From the NCBI GenBank assembly GCA_037013685.1, contig CM072892.1:13955501-14019500 (forward strand): 64,000 nucleotides of DNA, written 5' to 3'. Under the pieces are notes generated by a model. The model was not told the origin of the DNA, ran no database searches, and was given only the letters and a program-made list of their open reading frames with translations. The position numbers and the translations under genes are program-made. The stretch is from Acridotheres tristis. Taxonomy: Eukaryota; Chordata; Aves; Passeriformes; Sturnidae. Positions 48,276 to 61,100 of this stretch are shown one piece after another. Each line of letters opens with the position of its first letter. Position 1 is the first letter of the stretch.

Positions 48276-51200
48276 CTTATTTGACAATTTAAATAGCTTG
48301 AAGGGGTCTGCAGCTGAAGTGAAAGGGAAGGATGTCTTCCAGCAAGGGCAAAGAGAAGGAAAATTAGGAGTGTTTAATAACTGACATTTCAAAAAATAAA
48401 GCCTAATTCCTGTCACAAGGCCTCTCCAATTCCCTGCCTTCTTCTGCCAGTATGTAACTATGGGAGCTGGCTATAAAAGCTGCAGTAATGAAGATAGTCA
48501 AAGCAGTGTAAAGTGGGTGAGAGCCTGGCCCTGTGCTGATGCAGATCTCACCCTCTGCACTCCGGGACATCACTGCTCTGGTGGCTGGAGAGGTGAGGAA
48601 GGAAGAATGTAATGGATCAGACAATCTGAGTACTCAAACACCCTCCCTGCACCTTTGTTCATGTGTATGCTGTCCTGAGATGTTTTAGGAGGAGAGTGAT
48701 CAGCCAAGCACTGGTACAGGACTGAGTACTAATCCTGGGCTTCCAGTCTCCTGGTCTGCCCCAGGCTGCAACAAGATTTTGTGTCTGAGATAATGAAAGT
48801 GCTGAAGCCTTCAAACCCACTGATATACTGGGACTTGAGGGTATTTTCCATTAAGGTTTTGTGTGTTGGCTTTTAAGTCACTGTTGCTTTTTCAGGGAAT
48901 AATGGAAGCCAATACCCTTCCCCATATTTTAATGATGTACGGAAAATACAACTCATGCAAGAACGGTAACTTCTAATAATCAGATCTGTTTGGTGGGGAA
49001 GGCTCATAAAATATAGATTTTGAGAAAATACACAGCTCTAAATCAAGCTTATTTTTCAGAATAGCATTAAAGTGATGGCTAACAACCTCATGGAAAGATT
49101 TTTCTGTAGCACACTGTGAATATTAAATATTTATGGCTAATAGATGTGAAAGGTGTGTGCAGGGAGAAAAAGCAAGAGAGAGTATGTGTGTTGATGTGGA
49201 GGAGAAAAATAGGCTCTTGTTTGTTGTTCATCTCTCAAATAATTTTAGCTTTATAATACATGCAAAGTACAAAGAAGAACTCTCTCTTGTGAAGGAGAGT
49301 GCTGGGAATGATGATAAGGGAAGAAGAGCTGTCCACAGCTCTACTTGCCAAGTGACATGAAGCAGGTAAGTGATGACTCTGAGGGGATGGGGTTTGTCCT
49401 GCCTTCTCAGGATCCAAAGGTCACTGAGACAGAGTGGCAGTCTACTCTTATTTTATGCCTCAGTAATTCTAATATGACATTTAGTTCTCATTTAAGGAGG
49501 GAAATTAAAATAAAAGAATAATATTTTATTCCTAAAAGTTTAAAATTCCAGAGGGGTTTCCTGCCTAATTGATCTGTTTGTACTTTCTCATAGGACATGG
49601 AGAACAGGGAGCTATTGACAGTTTAGGTCACACATAAAAGTTCTGATTTCTGACCAAACTGGGGATAACAGGATAACTTCTACCTCATTATGAAATATGA
49701 CCTGCATTTCAGGATTCTACTTCTGGATTGCTAAGGACAGCACTTCCATGTGAAATTTCAGTCCTGGAAAATCAGCTTCCAGCTGTTTTGATGTAGCAGT
49801 TCTCCTTGCTGTGTTCAGAGTGTTGTTTGCCGGCTTTTCTGCAATAAGTAGGGGACAGCAAGAGACAAAAACATCTGTGTGACTCGTGAAGAAGGTAAGG
49901 ATTACTGGATTAAGGTGGTCTTCTTTAATTTTTTTCTGTTTATCGTAAATAACAGTCAAGCTGCATTTTCATGTGCATGCCTTACTAATTTTTTTTTCCA
50001 AATTAAATGAGAGTCTTTATGTTGCAGTTTTTGTTGTGAAATGGGAATAGTTAAAGGAATAGACTCCAAATGAATTACATGAGAAATCTGCCAAGTCCTT
50101 CATCTGTAAATATGTGTGCAAAGTATTTCTGACACTGAGAGTTAAAGTAAATGGTCAGCTGATTGTATTGACATGGATTATTTTTTTTCTGGGTTGATAC
50201 AAGTCATCCTTGCTCTCTATTCACTCTTCTCCTTCCAAATAATTTTTCTGAGCCAAACTCGGTGTATATTATTAAATTATAAATATCGAATTAATGAAAG
50301 CCTGTGTGCATGTTAAGTGTCTGCCATTTTAGCAGGTGTATTGATCCCTGGAAACATCCTACCTGAGCTTCTTTGGACAAACAATTTCTCCTCTGTTCAA
50401 TTGGAACAGTCAGACACGTAGTTAATTAAAACTCTAGTAATTATCTGCTTGACAAACTCCAGCAGCAGCAGAGCTCCTGGTGAGACAATAGGCAGCAAGG
50501 TGTGGCAGGGGCTGTGTCTGCTCCCACTTACTGCAAGCTTGCAGCCAGCCACCCTCCTTCTGCCTCCCAGGCTGACACATCTCAGATGCTTCAGTGTCAC
50601 TGCATGGAGAAACCCCCCAAAATCAAATGTGTGTGTGCCACATGTGCCACCTACACAGTCTGGCTTGCTCAGAACTGCCACATGTTCCATTTCTAACTTG
50701 AATTCTCTTTGAGTGGGAAGAGGGGCACACTTCTGTTAGGATTTTGTTTTAACTTGCTTAATTTGGTTTTGGATAATTAATTATTATAATAATTTGGATA
50801 AATTACAAGGACAAAGAACTAAGTACTAACCCTTGAAACCTTATCTTATAGTCCTGTTATGGTTGGCTGGGCTGAAAACGGATCTGGACAATTGGTTCTA
50901 AGAAAGGATGTGGAGATTCTCCATGGGATACCCCAAGTAGTGCTTGCATAACTGAAAAGGTGAGCATGGAAATCAAGACTGGTGGTCTTAGAGTATCCTC
51001 AAATTCCTTGAGTATTGAAAACAGAAAAAATATGGGAAAAAACCTTGTGTTTACTTTTATTCAAGAGATTATTTTAAAAAAGTCTCTGTATGGATCTTGA
51101 GCATGTGGGAAATGAGACTGTGCAGAGAAATGTCCTTTCATTTTCTGCAAGTGACATACTAACAGTCAAGTGTCCCCCCTTCACTTCTGTAACTGGACTG

Positions 51201-54200
51201 AAGTTTAGCCCAACTTCTCTGCTGTGTGTGCATTCCTGGGCCCTCACCACCTGCTCCCAGCCTTCGGCAGTGATGGGGTGTAGTGGTGTTCAAGTGCTTC
51301 AGGCAGAATATTCAGCTGCATGAAAGTGCATCCACATTTAATAATAAACTTTAATTTCCACTTTTGGAATTCAGACCACTGCCAGGTTTCATCTGGAGTG
51401 AAGTTTTGTAATATAAAAAAGGTTCTAGAAAGTTCTCTCTAAGGGAGAAATTTTAAAGGGATCAACAAGTTGGAATATCTTTCAATGAAGAACCTGAGAA
51501 ATGAAAATGAATGTTATGTGCTTTAAAGTCAAACATAAATCATCTTATAATTCTATCATTCTGTCTTATCTGGATCAGTCATTTTAATGCCAAAGCATTC
51601 ATACCTTGTGTGTAATTTATGATTTCAGAAAATAGTTGGAGTAACAGCTGAGAAGTCAAAGTTATAAAGAATTGCAATTTCTGTCTCATTGCCTCTCACT
51701 ACTCCCTGGAGAAAAAAAATCTTTTTTCTCCAAATATTTAGTTTCCTTGCTGTTTTAAATTAAAATGGATCCTGTCTTCAGGTTTTTGTTTGTCTTATTC
51801 ATGCTGCTGAAGAATTTTGTTCAGAAGCTGTTCCAGTGCTACTGATGAGAAAAAATAATCTTAACTGATAAATGTTAATGACTATGAAACTGATAATTTA
51901 TAAAATTTCTTTCTTTCTTTAACATTTAGTGTCAAGTTTTTATATAGCATAAACAGGTGATGAAGACATGATCAATATAAGAAGATTCTCATCTAGTCTG
52001 GTGTAGCCCTTGTTACTTATGCTAACTGCAAAACTAGCTCTGGTTATCCACTGTGCTTTCTATTAAACTAAACCCTATAGACTACTTACCACTGACTGAC
52101 TCGTTATTTCCACCAATTCAGTATTAATTTGCAAACATGCAGTCTTTATGACCAAGATTTTTCAGGCAACATTTTCCCATGTGAAAAAGAAGAAAGTTTA
52201 TAAAATGATTTATTGTCAGATTTAAACTTAATCACTAGAGATTATTCCGTGCCTTGCACTTGGGAGTTGGTCTGCAGGGCATAGTTACTTATATCAACAA
52301 AAGTTAAATCAGAAACATTCTTTAGCCATTAGGTGTCTTTTCAGTGCTTGTAGCTTCATTAGCTTCTAAACCCATAGATTGTACTTGTTGGTGCATTGTG
52401 TTTCCCATCAGTTCAGCACTGTAATAATATCATTTCTATATTCCAAGGATTGAATTTGTGATACTTGGTTTAATCTAAGATAATGTAGTGCAAATCTTGG
52501 CACCAGCCATGGAGAATTGGTCATACAATCTTGTTTAAATGTGCCCTCATGTTTTGGTGAGATTTTTTTCAGACTTACTTGTAACTTCCTCTACAAGCAT
52601 TAATCCAAGTATGTACTTTGGGCAAGTATTTTCAAGCAGATATAGTATAGAGGGAATAATTAGATTATCTGGAGGGTTGCCATGTTCTAAAAAGAATGTG
52701 CAAGATTTGCAAATGTCTTTCAGTTTTCTGACATTTGACCTTGACAATGTACATCATCTGGTAGCAAATTGTACCTGGAGCTTTTCTCAGTGCTCTCCAT
52801 ATTCCTTCAGTATATTCCATATAGTAAATCATTGGTATATTCCTTCTGTGTTTTCCACATGGCAAGCCAGTGCAAAAGCAGAGAGTGAAGTTTTATGAAT
52901 GGATATGATAATTTTGGCTCACTCTATAGTGTTACCTTTTGGTTGTAGATTATCAGTGAAGTACTTTGTGATGGCTATGGTATTTTATTACATCCTGGGT
53001 ACTTGGTAAAATATGTGATTTTTACTAATTCAGTTGCTTTTCTATTGAGAGGGATTTCTCCTTCTGAGATTATTTTTGCTCGGGCTGTGTCACTGTGGGC
53101 TGAGCATTAGTGTGCTACACCTGAGCTCTGCTCTTGCTGTGGATGCAGCTGTATCTATTTTGCAGAAGAATGGTCTCAGTAACTATTTTTAAAAGAAAAC
53201 AGCAACATGCATGGGAGAGTGTCTTGCTGTGATTTTCTGGGGTAGCTTTTAAAGGCTTCACTGCTTTGCTCTCACAGGTTGAGCCACTCGAACTGTACAT
53301 CAGTTTGCTTCAAAAGGAGTGCTAAGGATTATCTGCCATAGCACTCCCTTGAATGCTTGCCATGGGAAGGGTAGGTGCTGATACTCCTCCTAAAGATCAC
53401 TTGAGCAAATGTCTTCTTTCCCACCCTCATAAGCAATAAGAAGAATGAGTTTCCTCTGTATAATTTAACTTAAAATAAAATCAATTTGCATGTATCAAAG
53501 TAGAAGATTGACACAGAATTCTGTTGAAATAATTTATCATGCTACAAGCAAATAACAGCTAAAAAATCATTACTCTTTTAACATTTCTATCAGAAACTTG
53601 GAAAAGAAACTTAAAGTTGATAATAATTGATAAGCTGGAGCCGAACCTGAGGACAAGGATATTCTCTCTGCATAGTTGAGCTATTTCTTCTAGTTTCAAT
53701 CTATCCTTTATCTTAAAATACAGATTTTTCAGAAATTTCAGTATGAGATAAATGTGATGTACTAACACCTGAGGCTATTACAACTCTCTTTGAAATAAGT
53801 TGTTTCCTATCTGCTACTAGTATTAAAATCTGGTGCATTTGGGCTGAACTCATGTATGGCTTTTTGTGGAGTGCAAAGCAAAGGACTTTGACATGCAAAT
53901 TTCAGACTCCTTTCAGAGCTGAATGTACAGCTTGCAGCATTGAGGTCAACTCCAGTGTAGAACTAGCCAGAGCAATGATTCTCTGTCCTTTCCTTTGGGA
54001 TTTGACCAATATGCATTTAATCATCTGTATGGGAAAATGTCACAAATAGACAGTAAATGAACTTAAAACTAAAAACTTAAAGCAAAGCTTATTTATCACA
54101 CTTCCTATAAAACTATTTCTGCTCCCCCAAATAGCACTCTGTGTGCCTCTGGTTTGTGTTGGTGTCACAGCTGCACTCAGCAGCACTATAAATCATACAT

Positions 54201-55080
54201 TACACTTCAGATCTGGAAGTTCAGCAAAGTTCAAATAATTTTTAACTAAGAGATTTGCACCACTGATTTGAGTTCATGAACTTTTGTCTCTTACTTACTC
54301 ATTTCTTTCTTTGAAGGAAAATCTGGTTAAGAGCAAACTGTAAATGCTTTGCAGCTAAAAGGAAATGTGTGTTATATCTGCAACTGTGTGCCTGATACAG
54401 AAAAAAAAAGCTGTTGGTGTGTCTGTGTTAGTAATCCCTCTTACTGTGACATTGCTTCATAGAAGAAAAACAGCATGTTAGACTGATTATTTTTCTTGAT
54501 ACCACTTTGGCTGAATAAATTAAGTTCTTATAGAAAAAACACTTTTACCACTATAGCTGCATCTCCATGTGTGCCTTTGCTGATCATGAAAATCACCTTT
54601 CTACAGAACTGTTCCTATCTTAGTAAGCATAATCAGAATAGAAATATGTCTTTCCTTTTGCCAAGTATCCCTCCCAAACTAGGATTTCTGATTTTACTTT
54701 CCTGCTTTAAAAAAAAATAAATTATTATTTTGCTTTCTTAATGTCTTTGTTTGCCTGGTAGGCTGAGGTGTACTTTTATTTTATGTTCAGTGCACAAGTA
54801 GTGCCTGTGTATATGTCATATACATATTTTCTACCTTCCTTTGAAGAGTCACAGCTCTTAATGGCAGGGATGAAGTCTTCTAACTTCAGGCCCCTTTGTA
54901 TCTCCTGTAAGTTCAGAGCATTGCCTCAGTGTTGCTGCTTGCTCAGATGTTCTGCATCAACCTTATCTATCTCCTACTCTGACAGAATGAGAAATCCCAT
55001 CTTCAGCACCACTTTGCACCAAGCTAGGGGGTGCCCTGCCCAGGAGAGAAGAAAATACCTACAAAATACTGAAAAATCTG

Positions 55081-55096
55081 TTTTTTTTTTTTTTTT
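55081..55096 (+). repeat. Poly(T) run of 16
   Basis: Sixteen T residues followed by CCCATTCCCC and further pyrimidines. If read on the minus strand it is an A16 tail, but no retroposed body was recognised next to it. Confidence 0.85.
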
Positions 55097-58000
55097 CCCA
55101 TTCCCCTTTCCAAGTGTTATCTTCTCCCTGCTCCCTTACCCAGTTTGTTTTACTGATCCATGCTCCCACACTTAGGGTTTCCATCCAAGCAGAATACTTT
55201 TCCCCAGGGCTGTTGGAACGAAATAAAAATTTAGTTGCAGCTTAATCGTGGTTTGTTTCAGACATGGCTGGTCATAAGGCAGGTTTGATATTCTGCAATT
55301 GAAACTTTCTAACTCCTCTGCCATGCTGCTGAAAACTGGGGATGGTTCTTGGCCACCTCCTGCAGATGTGAGTTTTTCAAAATACTTTGATATCCTCCCA
55401 TGCGAGCTGCTCTGCATCTGAGAGAAGGGGATGGAGCTGGTGTAAGCACTGGGGAGCAGCCAGAGCAGGGGGTGCACTCGGGAGCAGGAAAAGTGGGGTG
55501 CAGCTTCAACTCAAAAGTCAGTCTAGGCCTTTATTCTGTCAACAGCACTGACCAATGGTCTGAACCTACAGAACAAAATAAGAACAGTCAATGTGTGGAA
55601 AATTCTTATGAACTTAAACAGTTCTAGGATTTCTTAAACTGATCTCTGTATCTCTATAACCTTACTAAACACCTCTAAATAAATATGTCCTCATGAATGT
55701 ATCTGCTACAGGCACTGGTGGAAAATGATTATACCCAAGTCATATAAATATTTTTTTACTTGAATCTATTTCTAAGAATTGTTTCGGGGTTGTTTTTTCT
55801 TTTAATTTATAATTCCAGCAATCAATATTTAGAGCAGACACTTAAATATATTTTTTTTTGCTAAATGTTTTATTGTCTTAGTGGACAAATCTAAAAAAAA
55901 AATCCAACCAAAATTTGTCCTTTATTACTTATTTTCACACAATGTGGACATTTTGTGCTGAGCACTGAGAGGTATCTGCCTGGGCTGGAAAGCACCCTGC
56001 AATCATGGTTCTCAAGGTCTTACTTTAAGATCCCTGCTTAGGTCATTTGTCCTGTACTACAGTATGGTGCATTTTGGAAAGCAAAAGACCATTTCTGCAA
56101 TGTGCATAGTCATACTGGGAAGAAAAGCCTGTAACAGAGAAGGAGAGCAGGAGGGATAAGAGCCACAGCCTACAGAGGGTTACCGAGGACATTCAAAAGA
56201 GCAGAGCTTCAGGACAGCTGTAATGGAAAGCATTCCTGAGTAATTAGAAGCCTCATACATGTTTTAAATTATAAAAGGCTTATGTGAAAGTGAGCAGCAA
56301 GCAAGAAGCTGCTAGAGGAATGTTTATCTAAACATGCGTGTTTAAATTTTCCATTTCAAATGAGAACAAGAAACTGTGTCTGTCTGGATTCAAGGTGTTT
56401 TTTTGTTCCTCTGCTGTTTGCAGAAGAGTTGCCACATAAAGGAGGGACTTGTGATGAAGGCCCATGTTGTTGACCCTAGAGCAGACTCCCAACTAGATTG
56501 TGTGCAAATGGGCCCCCAAATCCCCATCTGAAGGTTCTCCTTTTGCCTTAATTGCTATAGAACCAGGAGTGTAAAGCTGTGTAAGCAGAGATGACTCTGC
56601 CACCGCACAGGCAGGGTGCTCCCAATGGATGTTGATGGTCTAGTAGAGATTAGCCCAGGAAGGGGTGCAGTTTCCATCCCATCTCTTCAGGAAGCAATGT
56701 GACTTCCATCTGGTCCTCTCCCATGGACAGTGGGTGGGAAGATCTTTCAGGTTTCTATGAAAATAATGATCAGATTCAATAAATGTTGTGCTGCTATGCT
56801 AGATTGAGGGATATTATGGATAAATTTCCAAAGGGTGTTTCTGGAATTATGTGGCTTGTGCCTGACATCATCCCTATAATGTGCAGCACAGATGTGACTG
56901 GAGGCTCTAGATGTATCATGGCAGCCTCTATTAGAGCACTGCTGGGATAAATTAGCTTGTAGTACTCTTTGTGACAGTCCTTCAGTATGTATAAACTGTG
57001 CTTGGATTAGTTGCTGACATATAAAAATACCCAATAGTCTGGCCATTCTCACTAAATCTGGACAAAGAGTTCTGCCTAGGAATTTCTCCTAGGAAATTAG
57101 GAGAGTAACCAGCCCACTGTCCTGCCTCCTCTTGCTTAGAAAACTACGTTTAATTTTTCATAAACTCTAGCCAAGAAAAATACTTTACAGGGCAGCTTCC
57201 CTGTAGAAGTAAGTAGAGATAGGCGTGCCTCAGAAAAACCACTCTCATGTGTGACAGGTTTTTAGCCTAATACAGTGGTTCATGCTCTGATTCCTGCTTC
57301 TATGTACAAAGTTCTAAATAAAGCTCAGAAGTATCATGATTTTTGTCTTTGCAGCAATTCCTGGCACATGCATTTATATGTATACAGGTATTCATACATG
57401 CTTCTTATTAGAAAAGGCCCTTGCATGCTTTTATCAAGCATTCCAAGACAAGTGTCCAGGTTTTTACAACTACTTAGCTCACTGGATGCAAAGACCTTTC
57501 AAATATTTAGATGAAATTACTTCTGTTGGATTGCTGAGAGCTTTAAGCACATGGTTAGAAATGCCCCGATGTGATCCAAGCTCTCTTCAGTATGGTACAT
57601 ACTGTTAAATGCCATGGGTGCACCTTTGTGCTATATTGGCCTCACCAAATTAAGAGACACAGGGTCCTGATTCCTCTTGAGAGCCACTGTCATTTCATAC
57701 CTCTTTAGAAAGCCCTGGCAGTACAGGTAACATTTATTTTTTTTTTCAACCTCACTGAATTCAAAACAACTACTGTGAATCACCACAACTCCCTGCTCCT
57801 GGGGGTTCATACTGGGATCAGTAAACAGGATAGGGTTTATTAATTACCCTGGAAAAGCAGCAGGGGAAGAAATCCAGATGGACTAGCCAGCCTTCACTAC
57901 ATCCAAGTCAGTATAAACAACATTCAGAGATGAGAGAGACAAATGCAATACTGTTGTTTATGGTCAGATTAAAAGCATGGGATAAATTCCAACTACTGCT

Positions 58001-60559
58001 GAAAACACCCTTTGGCAGGAAGGGTGTTTCATCACATGGTGAACCAAGGGATGTACATTTGTGAGAAAGGTATGTGCTTCCCCTCGCCTTGCCCAGGACC
58101 TGAGGAGCCTTGAGGTGTTTATAGCAACAACAAGGAAGTGCACAGAACTTGTTTCCCCCACAGTGGCTTGGGATTTAAATGCGTTCTAATATTTCACCAG
58201 CTCATATTATTAAGTTTTCCAAATGTTATTTATCACTAAATTGAACAGTCAAGTTGGTGGTTTTTTTATCATGATGCAGTCCAGACCTCTCTGTGCTGCC
58301 AGGAAACAGGGGTACTTGGTTAAGTAGCAGCACACAGGGAGCAGAGGAAACAACTGACCCCACCTCTGCTTTCCCAGGCTCTGGCATGGCCCCAGGGCTC
58401 TTCCTCCGGGGAAGGAGATAATGTAACAGGACAAACAGGTGTTTGTCACTCTCTCTGGCAGCATAGGGCTGTGACCTAAAGCAGGTGAGGTGATTTGTGT
58501 GAGTGTGCCAGGGCAGACACAGGAGTGTGACCATCTGCCAGTGACAACGTGCAGTAGCAGGTGGGACACAGAAGCCGAGCACCAGGGACACGATCACCAC
58601 AGGGAGGCGAGGTGAAGATCATCCTTTATGTGTGAAATAAAAGTACTGTAAACCCTAACTTCCTGCCCACATTTTTTAAAGTGAATAGCACTGCAAGTGA
58701 CATTCTTTTTTGTAAATTCATCTAAGCACAATTTGTAAAGGAAGAACCAACAGCTGGTAATTTATTTTACATTTTCACGATATACTTAAGCTGTTGAGGG
58801 TCAGTGGTGTCTGAAACTTGCACAAAATGGGCACAAATGTGTCCTGCTGCTGACCACCCTCATGATGGTCACTGATTATTTCAGCTCACACACCAGAAGT
58901 GCTGACCATCCCTTTTCTCAGTGTAGTCCAGTACATCTGCTCCTGGTGGTGAGATGTGGTGGTGGGCAGTCCTGCCCCACTGAGCTCCAGCTGAGACTTT
59001 CCCTGATAGAGGACACCTTTTGGATGATATGCAGTCATGGTATCCAGTTTCTTTGCTTCTTCCTCGTCCAGGTTTAGCATGGAGGATAAGACCAGGTTAT
59101 GCTGCTGTGTGTGACCTGTTGTGAGCTATTTATTCTGCAGATTTTGTCCTCAAAAGTAAAGTAGTACTTGGCTAACTGGTACTCTGGCCAAATCTCTTCT
59201 TTTGACAAGCAATTTATTAAGGAGCCAAATAATTGCTCAACAAAGTTAAATAGCTTTAATTAGCATCAGAATTTGCATTGGTAACAATTGAAGAAGCCTC
59301 AGTATGCATTAGCATTTTGTAGCCAGATTTTTATCTCTGGGATCAGAGTTTTAGGGATCCATAGGTGTCTAAACTATGTTCCTAAGAAAATATTTTCATC
59401 TCAACTTTCATAGATGAACTTGTTGCTACATGGAAAGTCTTAGAAACTGCTCCAAAATATGTGGGGACCTAAGTAGTCTTTTGGGCAGTCCCATCCATAT
59501 AATTAGGCACACTCAAAATTCCTTGGGCTGAAGACTTTCCCAGAACAGCCATTTCATCTATGCTAAAAAAATGTTCTTTTCATTTAAAGAGACTTTATTC
59601 AATATGTGAAAGTTTCACTGTATAAGCATGGGGAACTTAAGCAGAGACTTTCTGGGAAATTTGGTGACAAAACAAATCAACGCTTTTTAACAAAATTATA
59701 GAATTCTTTAAAAATAAGCTAAAAATAAGCATTTAAAATTCAAGTGGCAGGTTTCCCTGTTCTTCAATAGCTGTGACCTCCATCATCACTACAGAGTATT
59801 CTCTTGGAGCTATTCATTACATCACTATGCTGGTTTTTGAAAAACTGTCAGCTCTCTTCTTGTTTAAAATGTGATGAAAACCTTGATAATTTCTTCCTCC
59901 CAGGCAGAGGCATGTCTTGGGAAGCAATGTATAAATGGGGACTCAGTGTCTGGCTCAGCTATGAGGAGTAAACAGGACAGCCAGCAAGGCCAAGGCCTCC
60001 CAGCACCCAGACTATTGCCTCTCTGGCAGACCAAACTTCCTCCCAGGCTGCTTTCAGCACAGACTTAAAGAACAATTGTCATTATTGCTCCCTTCCCTCA
60101 TATAACTACACTTTTAAGAACTACATTGCTATTGTATGATTCTCCAGTTTCCTCCGTGCTATTGAATTCTATTTTCTGTCACAAAGTTGGGACAAGACTG
60201 AGTGTTTATTTTCAGAAATCCAGAGGAAATAATTCTGGTTTTCCTCTTTTTGGCCATCTGTCTTGCTGATAATTTGTTATGTTGCAGACAAAACTTATTT
60301 TTAGTTAATTCTGAGCTGTAGCATGTGGCTTTGTTGCCCAGCACTGCCTTGCTTGTTTCATGATAATTTACCAAGGTGTTTCCGCATAGTTAGGTTCCTT
60401 ACAGTAAACATCTCTCTGAAGAACATTGTCTCCCATTTCATTTCTGTTATACTTGAGAATAAGCAAAAAGTCTCAGATTTCTCATTGAGGGTGGAAATTG
60501 CAGTCTTGCTGAATCTGAAATTATAATTTTTAATTTTTTTAAGCCAAACATATTTAATT

Positions 60560-60960
60560 ACAGAATCATAGAATTGTTTGGGTTTGAAAGGGGCCTTAAA
60601 GAACATTTATTTCCAACCTTCCTGCTATGAGCAGAGGCACCTTCCACTAGATCAGGTTGCTCAAAGCTCCATCCAGCTTGGCCCTGAACTTCCAGAGACT
60701 TGGCATCCAAAATTTTTGATCAATCTGTGCCAGTGCCTCACCATCCTCACAGGAAAGAATTTTTTCCTAATATCTAATCTAAACCTACACTCTTTCAGTT
60801 TAGTGCCATTACGTCTCATTCCCTATCTGTCCCTGTATAAAGTCCCTTTCCTGTTTTCTTGTATGTCCTCTTTAGGGAGTGGATGGTGCTTTAAGGTCTC
60901 TCTGGAGCCTTCTCCAGGCTGAACAACCCCAACTCTCTCAATCTATTTTCATAGGACAGG
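60560..60960 (-). mobile_element. CR1 LINE 3' end, best preserved copy
   Basis: The plus strand carries the reverse complement of a CR1 tail. It starts CAGAATCATAGAATTGTTTG, then GAAAGGGGCCTTAAAGAAC, AGATCAGGTTGCTCAAAGC, GGAAAGAATTTTTTCCTAAT, GTCCCTGTATAAAGTCCC, and TTCTCCAGGCTGAACAACCCC. The 3' terminus with its ATTCTRTG tail is at the low-coordinate side; truncation occurs near 60,960. The short open frames crossing this region are incidental. Confidence 0.96.
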
Positions 60961-61055
60961 TGACGGAAATTAAAAGAATAAAGATGAAAAAACCAACCCA
61001 ACCCTGAACCAATAAACAAAAGATCCCAAAGCATACAGTCTTCTTACTCTTTTCA

Positions 61056-61100
61056 AAATATTAGAGTATTTCAGTTGGAAGGGACCTAAAACTTAAGGGT
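61056..61100 (-). mobile_element. Possible CR1 3' terminal scrap
   Basis: AGAGTATTTCAGTTGGAAGG followed by GACCTAAAACTTA resembles the reverse complement of the final bases of a CR1 subfamily tail. Only about 45 bp is recognisable and it stands about 100 bp from the larger minus-strand CR1. It could be a separate extreme 5' truncation or chance. Confidence 0.4.

Larger units (their letters stand above)
43736..60559. other. Long non-coding stretch, no gene seen
   Basis: About 17 kb with only simple repeats recognised. The longest open frame of the window (plus, 44,897-45,436, 179 codons) has no domain, is overlapped by minus-strand frames, and has stop codons immediately around it, so it is not called. 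Possible conserved non-coding elements are at 44,385-44,535 and 59,200-59,345. A GC-richer part lies at 58,270-58,620. Confidence 0.55.

Noticed and set aside
55081..55096. Poly(T) as the tail of a minus-strand processed pseudogene
   Set aside because: The sequence beyond the tract has no recognisable gene-derived body, and no target-site duplication was seen.
58226..58600. Minus-strand frame of 124 codons whose start (MVIVSLVLGFCVPPATA) looks like a signal peptide
   Set aside because: The hydrophobic start is short and lies in a locally GC-rich segment where open frames are longer by chance. The rest has no domain or cysteine pattern that I recognise, and a second frame overlaps it on the same strand.
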